From assembly GCA_907164885.2 (NCBI GenBank), contig OU015493.1, positions 62,321,668 to 62,385,667 of the forward strand: a stretch of 64,000 nucleotides of DNA, written 5' to 3'. A program made the translations under genes and the position numbers. The stretch comes from Dolomedes plantarius. Lineage: Eukaryota; Arthropoda; Arachnida; Araneae; Dolomedidae. Of this stretch, positions 13,407-24,987 are shown in pieces (position 1 is the first letter of the stretch; each line of letters starts with the position of its first letter). Under the pieces are notes generated by a model, which had not been told where the DNA came from, did no database searches, and worked only from the letters and a program-made list of their open reading frames with translations.

Positions 13407-13433
<27 letters not shown>
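13407..13433. repeat. (TA)n, short
   Basis: Short TA run inside the putative MITE. Confidence 0.85.
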
Positions 13434-13439
13434 CATTAC

Positions 13440-13700
13440 ATGTACTCAAAGGTTTTAAATGAAGTGCATATAATGATTTAATTGATTAAATAAAATTTGA
13501 AAAATCAGATATTTATAGACTTTCTTTCGTTTACTAGCTCTTTATTACTATTTCGACCAATTTGAATCTTATTTTAAATCTTTTCTATCCTTATAACCCT
13601 CTAGAAAGAAAATAGGAAATTGGGGACTACTAAAATATACTATTAAATATGAATTATTCAAAGTTTTTAATACAAGTTTAATATTTTATAGATAAAGTTT
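13440..13700 (+). repeat. Isolated monomer of the ~240-bp satellite
   Basis: Nearly identical to 21385-21650 (for example TTTCGACCAATTTGAATCTT and the following TTTTCTATCCTTATA). It is one unit of the tandem array otherwise located at 21.4-27.6 kb, separated from it by the mariner, LTR and TA-array block. Confidence 0.75.
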
Positions 13701-13704
13701 AACA

Positions 13705-13769
<65 letters not shown>

Positions 13770-13803
13770 CATGTATATATATATATACATGTATGTATAT
13801 ATA
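13705..13803. repeat. (TA)n(TG)n compound microsatellite
   Basis: TA array with a short TGTGTGTG block. The mariner element starts at its right edge. Confidence 0.93.
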
Positions 13804-14782
13804 CGTAGTACGATCCAAAAGTTCGGGGAATTGGCGTAAAAGTCCTAAACTGAAAAAGTTTATATTGCCGATGCACAACCACATTCAACGTAATCTCCTT
13901 GGGCGACGATACACTTTGGCTAGCGCTCGTATACCTTCTTAAAGCACTGATGGGAGCCATTTTTTGAAATCTCCTGTAAGGCCTCCTGCGATGCTGCTCT
14001 CACCTCATCGGCTGACGCAAAACGGCGTCCCTTCAAAAGGTTTTTCATTGATGGCAACAAATAAAAATTATACGGAGCTAAGTCCGGTGAATAGGCAGGG
14101 TGTGGAAGCACATTCACGTGAGTTTTGGCGAGAAAGTATGTGACCAGTTGGAACCGATGTGCCGGTGCGTTGTCATGCAGTCATTTACCAGTCTCCACTT
14201 AGCCAGATCTGCGGCAGTTTACAACGAATGAATTCCCTCAAACGACGTGAATTGTCTACATAACGCTCCTTGTTTACTGTTCTGTCTTTGGAAATAAATT
14301 ATGAATGACAATTCCTTGAGAATGAAAAAATACCTCTATGATGACTTTCCCTTTGCTCTGATCCTGACGGAATTTCTTCGATAGCAGTGAGGAGGGTGAT
14401 TTCCATGTTGAAGGAGCACGTTTTCATTGTATATCAAATAAATAACACCACGTTCCATCACCTGTATTATCACAATGGTAAAATCACCATACACCCTTCA
14501 TAGCATTTTTAAAGTATCCGTAGGTGTTTTACCTAAACGCTGACAAAATTTAATGATGCAGCGCTGTTCTTTAAAAACTACTTTTATTACGTCGCAGAAC
14601 AAAGGTATCTATCTCCGGAAAAAAAAACAGCCGCGCGCGTGGTTAAACCACTTGACATGGACGAAACCAACCTGAACACGTAGGAATTGTTTCGTAGAAT
14701 CCATTCCATTCGCTGTCACCTCAAATACATGCTTTTGTTGTCATAGATTACCGCATTCCCTGAACTTTTGGATCGTACCTCG
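13804..14782 (-). mobile_element. mariner element, non-functional
   Basis: A 979-bp element flanked by TA on both sides. The inverted termini align as CGTAGTACGATCCAAAAG (left) and CGAGGTACGATCCAAAAG (right, reverse complement), continuing GTTCRGGGAAT. The CGAGGT start and overall TIR resemble irritans-type mariners. The transposase is on the minus strand and decayed. Readable blocks are LHDNAPAHRF (second catalytic D) near 14185-14150 and AYSPDLAPYNFYLL near 14100-14050. Exactly 34 residues separate the second D from the third catalytic position, as in DD34D mariners, but the third residue is Asn, not Asp. Upstream frames are broken. Both ends sit in TA arrays. Confidence 0.88.
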
Positions 14783-15639
<857 letters not shown>

Positions 15640-15811
15640 AGAGTCGGCGTGGAGCGTTACCTCCGTCGGGAACATTTTTTTTCCACTGGATTTCCAGCCC
15701 ATGTTCCGGTGAGCAAAGGACGTGTGAAATTTTTAGCTTCCACTGTGGTGTTTCGATTTGAGCGATTCCATTCAGTTATCATCTATGCGCGTGATTCATC
15801 ATAGACGGATG

Positions 15812-16665
15812 TAGGGATGCGACATCGATGTCGATGTTTTCAAAACATCGATGTTTTAAACATCGATTTATTGAAGCCGATGTTTTTTTAACATCGATGT
15901 TTTGTGCTCGATGTTTTACGTTGTCTCGATGTTTTTTTTTAATGAAAAAGCACCAAGTACCAAAAAAAAATTTACCACGTAGCATAATTTTCACACTCAG
16001 TAAATGTAAGTCTGAATTCTGAAAAGGACGAATACAAAAGGGGGAATGATTCCTTGGCAAACAGACAAATGGCAATTAACAACCAATGAACCAATCAGAG
16101 CGCTTGGAATGTTCCTGACACTCCAGAACCTTCCATGGGGTTTTATTTTACAAATAGTATATCCACGAGTGCATCCATTTAAGTTTTTGTTTTGTTCTGG
16201 TTTTATATAAGTTGACTTTAATATTATTAGTAAGATGCCTCCCAAAAGTATCGTTTGGAAATATTTTTACAAAACCACTGACAAATTGGCGAAATGCAAT
16301 ATTTGCCTTAAGTCCTTCAAAACTTCCGGCAATATACACGAATTTATCTGGACATTTGAAGGCAAAACATGGCGGTATTTACAACGAGAATTTTGAGTCA
16401 TCAATGTAGCCCAAAGCAACCAAGTTTTTGTCATTTGTGTCTGCCCAATCAGAGAGTAAAATTAAATCACCCCCTCCCCCCACGACTAACGGAAGTAACA
16501 TTAATGTTAGAGATTACTAAACCATTTTAAAAAATGGATGTTCTAAAACATCGATGTTTAAAAACATCGATGGTTTTTGGGCGATGTTTTATTAGCATCG
16601 ATGTTTTAATATTGAATATCGATGTTTCAAAACATCGATGTTTTGTTATCGATGTCGCATCACTA
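15812..16665 (+). mobile_element. hAT-like DNA transposon nested in the LTR element
   Basis: An 854-bp element with inverted termini TAGGGATGCGACATCGAT (left) and TAGTGATGCGACATCGAT (right, reverse complement). It is flanked by a perfect 8-bp duplication, GACGGATG at 15804-15811 and 16666-16673, the hallmark of hAT insertion. Sub-terminal DNA on both sides is packed with the palindrome ACATCGATGT and close variants, usually as AAAACATCGATGTTTT. A short zinc-finger coding remnant lies inside, but no DDE domain, so it is non-autonomous. It entered after the LTR element formed, because it interrupts that element's interior. Confidence 0.92.
16234..16408 (+). pseudogene. BED-type zinc finger remnant
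   Basis: Starting at ATG 16234 the frame reads MPPKSIVWKYFYKT, then LAKCNICLKSFKTSGN. It then shifts by one base near 16330 into TNLSGHLKAKHGGIYNENF, ending at TAG 16406-16408. Aromatic residues, C-x2-C and H-x4-H spacing match the BED zinc finger at the N-terminus of hAT transposases, which binds transposon ends. Everything downstream that would encode the catalytic domain is missing. The frameshift makes it a pseudogene unless a spliced or edited product exists. Confidence 0.8.
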
Positions 16666-19325
16666 GACGGATGTCCACTGGGAGAGTGTGATTTTGATTA
16701 GCAGGCAATTACTGTCAGTGTTTGGTGCAACCAGCGCGAACTAATGTGCTTTTGGAAAGCAGTGGTGCTAGGATTGTGCGTTTCACAAACAACAGCGTGT
16801 GGAATATTCATCTCCTCCTGTGATGTTGCATCGCAAGTGATTTCATGCAAGTTTTAGTTCCGATGTGGGTGATTTCGAGTCTCCAAAAGTGAATTAGTAT
16901 GCGTTTATGTGAGTTTCGTTTTATATTGTGAAACATGTGCTTCAAGTTCGTGGAGGTGTTGGTGATCATTCGTCAAAATTAGTGCTCTTTCATACGGATG
17001 CTACTATCCTGAAGGAAAATTGATGTGTTTTAACACTGTAAAATGAAGTGGCAAGTGTTGTAAATTTCTCTAAAATTATATTTAATGTTTTTTAACAATT
17101 AAACAATGTGGTAAAGAGAATTTTTATTTAAAGTGTATTTAAATTCTGATGAAGAATATTATGAATAATTTAATATTTTTTCTTAAATATAATTCATAAA
17201 ATAATGGATAAAGGGACAAATGACGAATGATAAAAGTTAAGAAAATTCCAACATTTCTTTTATGCAAATAAAAAAATTGAATTTTTGAGTATATAACTGT
17301 ATATTGGTTAATTGATATGATTCTAAAATTTTTAGGTCTAGTTTACTATTTTTGAAATTCTATAGCTTTCATTTAGTGTGTGTTTTGTTCTATAAAGTGA
17401 TCTTAATAGTTTTAATATACTAGTGATATTGTGTGTTTTTAAAAATGGGTGAATAAAATATAAAAAGTTAGATTGATTATATTTTTAGTGAGTCAGGATG
17501 TGATTTTACTATATGCAAATATGAAAAATAGTACTTGGTATCAGTTCCGGTTTATTACTGATTTAAAGTTTATATTTTATTTTTGTGTTTTTGTGGTACA
17601 TTTATTGCAACGCGTTGGACGTTGACTAGCAATACGAACTGAGAGTGTGATTAACAAAACAGAGACTGAAATTTATTAACCTCAGATGAAAATTTTCAGG
17701 GGACTTAAAACAAATTCTCTCAAGTACCACAAATCATTTAGTGTATTTTTTAAAATGTTTTTGATATTCTTTATTTTATTGTGGATATTTTGATATTTTT
17801 TATTTTATAATAGTAATTTTGATAATTTTGAATCTTGATGAATCTTGAATTTTTTAAGATATTGATAATTTTTATATCCGGATACTACCCAGCCAAATAA
17901 CATGAAAGTAATTGTGAGTTCCTGTTTTGTGTAGGTGATCCTGTATTTTGCTATTATGACCCTTTATATATTTTTACCCTAATTTACCCAATTATTACTA
18001 GAATGTACACGCTTCTAACTTAATTTGAATATTGAAGAGAATTAATGATTGAAAAACTAGAACCCGAATTAAGTCAAACCAATTAACTTCCAATAACATA
18101 ACCTCAACCTAATTGAAATGTAATTCTATAATGACTCTGTTGAAACCAGAGCTCCATTTCTAATATAATCCCAATTGAGTCGGTTAGACCCCGACCATAA
18201 TTTAATTTAATAATAATAAATCTTTGTGATTCGGTTCGACCCCGAACGCAAAATAATCCTCGAACAACCCAACCAATGGTAGCTCAGTGGGCCTGAATTT
18301 AGTGCGTTTTCACCGGGCCTCTGCGGAATTTCACACCGCAGATTGTCACATTTGGAGACCTAGGCTAAGTTCATTGCTCCAGTGGTGTAAATCCATTTCT
18401 CCCTAACTTAAAAAAAATTTATGTTGAGTGTTATTGGATGAAATCAAATTAAGACAATTTTTGAAAGTATTATTTTTAAAACCCTGTTTTTCCTAATTGA
18501 ACCATATTCCTAATTATTTGAAATGATCATTGCCAAATTAACTTTATTTAATCTGTTTACTGTGTTGAATTTTATTAAAAAAATTCTTATTAATCTGTTT
18601 CCATGGTGTATTTGAAAAAATTATATTAGAAAAACCTTTCAAAATATTTATCAAGAATTTAACAAATTGACTTGAATAACCACCATGAAGCCTGAACCCG
18701 AACAGCGACCAACTCATGAACCAGAGATCCATTTCCTTTTTGATTTTATTTATTTTTTTGGGGTGCCTAACACCTCTTGACTCCATTTAGATGGTTAAAC
18801 TTTGCGTGTCGTCCAAATAAAGAAAAAAATCTATCATTTAAACTTTCTCTTAGAAAAATCGTATTATGTGTGAACATCTGGATCTCATGAATGTAACCCG
18901 ACAATGACCATTTTGAATTATTTTTGCCTTTTAAAGTTTTAAGTACTTTTTTTAAAACAAATGTTGTGATTTATTGTGTTTTAATAATTATATTTTTATC
19001 ATTCCATTTTAAGTGTATATTTAAGTTTTTTGAATAGTTGAATATTGCCATACTCCTTTCAAACTGTAATTTAAGTGTATTAATATTATTTATTTTTTTT
19101 TAATGCAAGTTTGTGCTATTTTGTATATCCCATGACCTGAGCAGACACACAAAAATGATAGTAATACTAAATTTAAATTTGTCAACCCCCGAGTCAAAAT
19201 TTTATTTCAAATTACTCCTCAAAATTTTAGTCCCAATTACATTTTGATATGCGGATCTCGCCTGATGGAGAGCCTTGCTGAAGGAGTCGGCCCTTCACGC
19301 AAGTCTTTTCCGGAGGGGGGGAAAT

Positions 19326-20135
<810 letters not shown>

Positions 20136-20219
20136 ATATTATATTTATTAAATATCTTTACTCTTTATTAAGTAAGAAATAGAAAATATTTTTATATACC
20201 TAACAAAATACAAATTATT

Positions 20220-20294
20220 CTTTCCTAAAAATCCTCCCATAAATTTGAGGTACGTCTTATCGTCCGGTACGCATTATGGTCCGAAAAATACGGT
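20220..20294 (-). repeat. Right terminal inverted repeat matching 13306
   Basis: Ends CCGAAAAATACGGT at 20281-20294, the reverse complement of the start at 13306. The inner sequence CGTCTTATCGTCCGG also resembles the ATAAGnnnCACC context of the left end. Confidence 0.5.
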
Positions 20295-21379
20295 AAATAA
20301 GGATAAAATTGTTATTTAATATTAGTCATTTAAGAGAAAATAATTGAAAATGTCCCTGTTTATCATTACCAAACATTTAACATGTTTTCTGTAACAGACA
20401 TATTCATAAGCAATAAATTGTTTACTATTTACATTAACAAATATTTTGCGTCAAACCTAAAGTGAATTTTCTTTAGCAGTACTATTGGTTGACTTTATTA
20501 TTCAAGAATTTTTTTTTCTTTTTCTCTTTTTTTTTATCAGGAATATTCCAAGCAAATTTTTTCAAATCATCTAAAATGCATTTTTCCTCTAATTTCATTA
20601 CTTTAACGCTTAATAAAATTTATCAAGCACTTATATTATACAAGGGACATGAAATAACTAAATATTGTCTTTATTTGTTGTATCAAATCGAAACATTTTA
20701 TCATGAAGTTGTTTTAATTGCATACAATGATGAGCAAAATAAATAAACTGAACTACTGAATATTTGTGCTAATTTGTAACCAGTTTGCTCGGGAACCTTA
20801 AATATGGGCCCTTTGTATCGTAAAAATTAACCATTCAGAAAATTTAAAACTAAACTAAGAAGCTGAAGTAGAGGAATTAAAATGATAAAAAACTCCTCCC
20901 CAAAAACTTGGATCCTGACTTTAAATAAACACCTAAGTTTTCATTAAATTCATTATTTTTTTCTTCCCCTGTTAAACGCCGCCAAAGCATTGTTGTAAAA
21001 ATTGTTTTATCCACTTTGTTACGCGTCGCCAAGGCATTGCTGTATTACTTGTATTTTTTCTTCCTCTATTTTAGGGAAAAAATAGCCCAAATTCAATAAA
21101 AATGGACTTGGGTGCTAAATAAATTGCATATAGCGATTTAAATGGAGTTGTATTAGAATAAAAAATTACATACATTTTTAGCCTTTCATCCAGAAGAAGG
21201 GTTATCACTCTCCTCCGTTTACGACCAATGCATCTTTCTTTCTGAATGTTTGCATTTTATTTTTAACCTTTTTCTCGTTATTCATTGCAAGATGAAATAT
21301 CGGAATATGGGTAATAAAAAAAAGAAATGACACTTATACCATGAAAAGGGAACTATTCAAAGGGTATCAATTAAATCAT
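20295..21379. other. AT-rich, no gene recognised
   Basis: It includes a weak 40-bp direct similarity, CGCCGCCAAAGCATTG (20980) and CGTCGCCAAGGCATTG (21025). No coding or transposon ends were found. Confidence 0.4.
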
Positions 21380-22600
21380 CATATGCACTGAAAGATTTTA
21401 ATTGAAGTTCATATAATGATTTAATTGATAAAATAAAATTTAAAAAATCAAATATTTATAGATTTTCTTTCTTTTACGAGCTGTTTATTACTATTTCGAC
21501 CAATTTGAATCTTATTTTAAATCTTTTCTATCCTTATACCTCTCTAGATGGAAAATAGGAATATGGGGACTATTAAAATATACTATTAAATATGGATTAT
21601 TCAAAGTTTTTAATACAAGTTTAATATAATTGAATAGATAAAGTTTAAGTAAAATACAAAAATATTTCTCAAATATTTGCAGATTTTCTTCCAGAGAATG
21701 TATTGTACATTGTTTCTTTTAAGATCTGTTTATTATTCTTTCGGTCAATTAGTATTTGATTTTTAATCTTTTCTATCGTTATACCCAGCTAGATTAAAAC
21801 AAAAATTACGGGGATTATAAAAATATTTAATAAAATATGAACTATTAAAATTTTTTAATTGAAGTACATATAATTAAATAAATAACATTTAAAAAATATA
21901 CAAAAAAATTTCTAATATTTACAAAATAGTTTCCAGAGAAGGTCTTTTACGTTGTTTCTTTTAAAGATCCCTTTATTATTCTTCCGGACAATTTGTATTT
22001 TATTTTTAGTCTTTTCAATCGTTATTCCCCTCTAGATGGAAAAGCGGGCTGAGGGGACTATAAAAATATACAATAAAATATGAACTATTCATATTTTTTT
22101 AATGAAGGGCGTATAATTATATAGATAAAGTTTAAATAAAATACAAATTTTTTTTAATTATTCACAGAACAGTTTCCAAAAAAATATATTTTATGTTGTT
22201 TCTTTTAAGAACCATTTATTATTCTTCCGGACAATTTGTATTTTATTATTAATCTGTTCTATAGTTATTCCCCGCTAAGTGAAAAATCCGGAATACGGGA
22301 ACTATAAAAATATTCAATAAAATATGAACTATTTAAAATATTTAATTGAGGTGCATATAATTATATAAATAAAGTTTAAATAAAGTACAAAAAATCTCAA
22401 CTATTGCAGAATAGTTTCCAGAAAATATATTTTACATTGTTTCTTTTATGAGCTGTATATTATTCTTCCAGACAATTTGTATTTTTTTTAGCCTTTCCTA
22501 TGGTTATTCCCCGGTAGATGGAAAATCGAAATGGGGGATTATAAAATTATATAATAAAATATCAACTATTCAAATCTTTTGATTGATGGGCATATAAATA

Positions 22601-23816
22601 CACTGAAGTGCCACTGAATTAGGGATAGCAAAGCCTATTCAAATTGTGTAGCGCTGCGCATCATGTATGCGCAAGTGAGGGCTTTGTGGTAACTGCATAT
22701 ATAGCGCGTACTGTGGTTGTTCTGAATTAGTTGTTGGAATTGCCGCTATGGGTAAACTGCCTGATTTAGACGCCTTCGATCGTGTGCAAATCGTAGGTGC
22801 GCGACGCATGGGCCATTCAATTTCCGAAATCGTCAGACAGATAGGATTTTTAAGGTCGACAGTGTCAAGAGTATACCGAGAATACATGGGTGGTGGAAAA
22901 AAACTAGTGATCGGGCAAACTGCAAAGGACAATTAGCCTTGACAGTGCGTGGTGAGAGACGGCTCAGGCGTATTGTACGTAGCCAGCGAAGCCAAACATT
23001 AGATCAAATTACCACCCAGTTTAATGACGGTGCCAGTCGTACAGTCAGTAAACGGACTGTGCAACGCTCGCTTCACCGTATGGGTTTCGGGAGCCGTCGA
23101 CCTACGAGAGTACCATTGCTCTATACTCGCCATCGGGCTGCACGTCTTGCCTGGGCAAGAGAGCACAGAGACTGGAGTGTAGAGGACTGGAAACGAGTAG
23201 CATGGAGTGATGAGTCTCGATTCCGACTACTTAACGCCGACGGGAGGCTGACAATATGGCGTCAGGCTCATGAAGCCATGGATCCTGCATGCCTGGCCGG
23301 AACTGTACAAGGGCATGGTGGCTCAATCCTGGTCTGGGGTGTTTTTTCGTGGCACACTTTGGGATCTTTGGTGCGTGTACCAACCTCCCTCAATGCAATT
23401 CGATACGTAGAGTTGCTGGGTGATCACCTCCATCCGTTTATGCTGTTCTGTTATCCGCACGGTAATGGAGTTTTCCAGCAAGACAACTGCACCTCTCACA
23501 AGTCCCGGTTGGCTACTGGCTGGTTGGATGAGCATTCCTCTGACTTCTCTGTCATGAATTGGCCACCTAGAAGCCCAGACTTATATCCTATTGAGTATCT
23601 TTGGGATGTTTTGGAACAAGGCGTGAAAGGCCATCACACAGAACCAAAGAATCCTTATGAATTATGGACAGCTTTAGCCAATATTTGGCAAGCCATTCCC
23701 GTGGGACGTTTCCAGAAACTTGTTGAATCTATGCCTCGTCGTGTGGCAGCCGTTATCAAGGCCAGAGGAGGCCCAACTCGTTACTAGGTAGGTATCCCTA
23801 ATTCAGTGGCACTTCA

Positions 23817-23819
<3 letters not shown>
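22601..23819 (+). mobile_element. Tc1-like element (DD36E), nearly intact
   Basis: A 1219-bp element flanked by TA (22599-22600 and 23820-23821). It has 27-bp perfect inverted termini that start CACTGAAGTGCCACTGAATT and continue AGGGATA. It encodes one transposase on the plus strand. It is inserted into the ~240-bp satellite. Size, TA target and single gene are standard for Tc1/mariner. Because ends are perfect and only one coding lesion is seen, it is young or the lesion is a sequencing error. Confidence 0.95.
22748..23787 (+). pseudogene. Tc1-like transposase, DD36E, one frameshift
   Basis: Cut-and-paste transposase of about 346 codons. The N-terminus MGKLPDLDAFDRVQIVGARR and SISEIVRQIGFLRSTVSRVY form a paired-type helix-turn-helix; a second HTH (RTVSKRTVQRSLHRMGF) follows. 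Catalytic residues are D in AWSDESRFRLL, D in FQQDNCTSHKS and E in YPIEYLWDVLEQ. Thirty-six residues separate the last two, so DD36E and not the usual DD34E; a DD36E lineage (Incomer) has been described. The C-terminus ARGGPTRY is typical. The only lesion is a one-base frame change in an A-run around 22897-22903. Before it the frame would hit TAG at 22934, while the other frame stays open to 23787. Length is normal for the family. Confidence 0.9.

Positions 23820-23867
<48 letters not shown>
23820..23867. repeat. (TA)n microsatellite
   Basis: TA array starting exactly at the element's TA target site and leading into reversed repeat A. Confidence 0.95.
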
Positions 23868-23872
<5 letters not shown>

Positions 23873-24125
23873 TGACATATAGATATACATATATGTATGT
23901 CAAAATTTTGACATATTTTGGTACTTTTTGTTTAACTGTTTACTGCTTGTACAAGCGATAGTGATTTGGTTTGGCGCACTGCCAATAATATAACTCGCGA
24001 TAATACGGAAGGACGGTTTTAGCGTCTGAAATTTTCCTTTTCGGAGGACCGTTATGAAGGAACGTAATCCTACGGTTAAAAAAAGTTCGTAAATCAGACT
24101 TAAATTCTATGAGAAACCGTTCTGG
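23868..24125 (-). repeat. Dispersed repeat 'A', reverse copy
   Basis: Reverse complement of 7010-7190. Shared blocks include GTCAAAATTTTGACAT, the GGTTTGGCGCACTGCC region and CGGAGGACCGTTATGAAGGA. As in the other copies a TA array lies at its inner edge. No coding. Confidence 0.65.
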
Positions 24126-24131
24126 TTCAAA

Positions 24132-24534
24132 TCTATATATATAAAACAGTTCCGTAACTGACTGAATGACTGACTGAGAGACAACGCACAGACCAAAGCG
24201 CTGCACCTAAAGAGCTGAAATTTTGCATGGCGATTCTTCTTATAGTGTAGGGGTGCAATAAGAAAGATTTTTGAAAAATTCTTCTTAGATTTTTTTAAAT
24301 TAAATTTTTAAGCTGTTTCAGTAACTTTTTTTAAGTTTGCATTTAAAACAATAATTTGAGGGTTATAAAATTCATATCACGAGAAAGATCATAAAAATTC
24401 CTTTAAAATGAGATCATTTTCGAAACTTTACTTCCATTTTCTGATATATAGTGAATTTTTAAAGATTAATTTTTAGAATTTTATTTATTAAATGCTGATC
24501 ACGTGATTTTTTTTTGGTACTTTAAATAAATTTA
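24132..24534 (+). mobile_element. Helitron 5' fragment
   Basis: Starts TCTATATATATAAAACAG after an A, then short ACTGACTGA repeats, ACGCACAGACCAAAGCGCTG and AGAGCTGAAATTTTGCATGG. The same order occurs at 57563-57980, where a full 3' Helitron end is present. The TC start after A fits Helitron 5' ends. Similarity stops at about 24534, where a Tc1 fragment begins, so this copy is truncated or carries that fragment. Confidence 0.65.
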
Positions 24535-24987
24535 TCTTTGGTGCGTGTGCCAACCTCCCTCAATGCAATTCGGTACGTAGAGTTGCTGGGTGATCACCTC
24601 CATCTGTTTATGCTGTTCTGTTATCCGCACGGTAATGGAGTTTTCCAGCAAGACAACTGTACCTCTCACAAGTCCCGGTTGGCTACTGGCTGGTTGGATG
24701 AGCATTCCTCTTACTTCTCTGTCATGAATTGGCCACCTAGAAGCCCAGACTTAAATCCTATTGAGCATCTTTGGGATGTTTTGGAACAAGGCGTGAAAGG
24801 CCATCACACAGCACCAAAGAACCTTACTGAATTATGGACATTTTAGCCAATATTTGGCAAGCCATTCCCGTGGAACGTTTCCAGAAACTTGTTTAATCTA
24901 TGCGTTGTCCTGTGGCAGCCGTTATCAAGGCCATAGGAGGCCCAACTCGTTACTAGGTAGGTATCCCTAATTCAGTGGCACTTCAGT
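24535..24987 (+). pseudogene. Truncated second copy of the DD36E Tc1-like element
   Basis: Matches 23368-23819, from VRVPTSLNAIRYVELLGDHL through the second catalytic D (QQDNCTSHKS), the E (NPIEHLWDVLEQ) and the 3' terminal repeat ending CACTTCAGTG at 24987. It lacks the first half, including the first catalytic D and the 5' terminus. A base is lost in the run after ELWTF near 24842, and a stop occurs later. In the conserved motif this copy has NPIEHLW where the fuller copy has YPIEYLW, so it is closer to the family consensus there. It is dead. Confidence 0.9.

Larger units (their letters stand above)
15640..19325 (+). mobile_element. Internal region of the LTR retrotransposon (LARD-like)
   Basis: 3686 bp between identical LTRs, or about 2.8 kb after subtracting the nested hAT. 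It shows no gag, protease, RT, integrase or RNase H frames in any frame. A polypurine tract GGAGGGGGGGAAAT (19312-19325) directly precedes the 3' LTR, as required for plus-strand priming. A clear tRNA primer site was not recognised just after the 5' LTR, where the sequence is AGAGTCGGCGTGGAGCG. The element is therefore probably mobilised in trans by an autonomous relative and fits a large retrotransposon derivative. The interior is AT-rich apart from the first 170 bp and the last 100 bp. Confidence 0.8.

Noticed and set aside
18285..18360. A-box-like TAGCTCAGTGG in the LTR element interior
   Set aside because: No B box at tRNA-like distance and no foldable cloverleaf, so not called as a tRNA or SINE.
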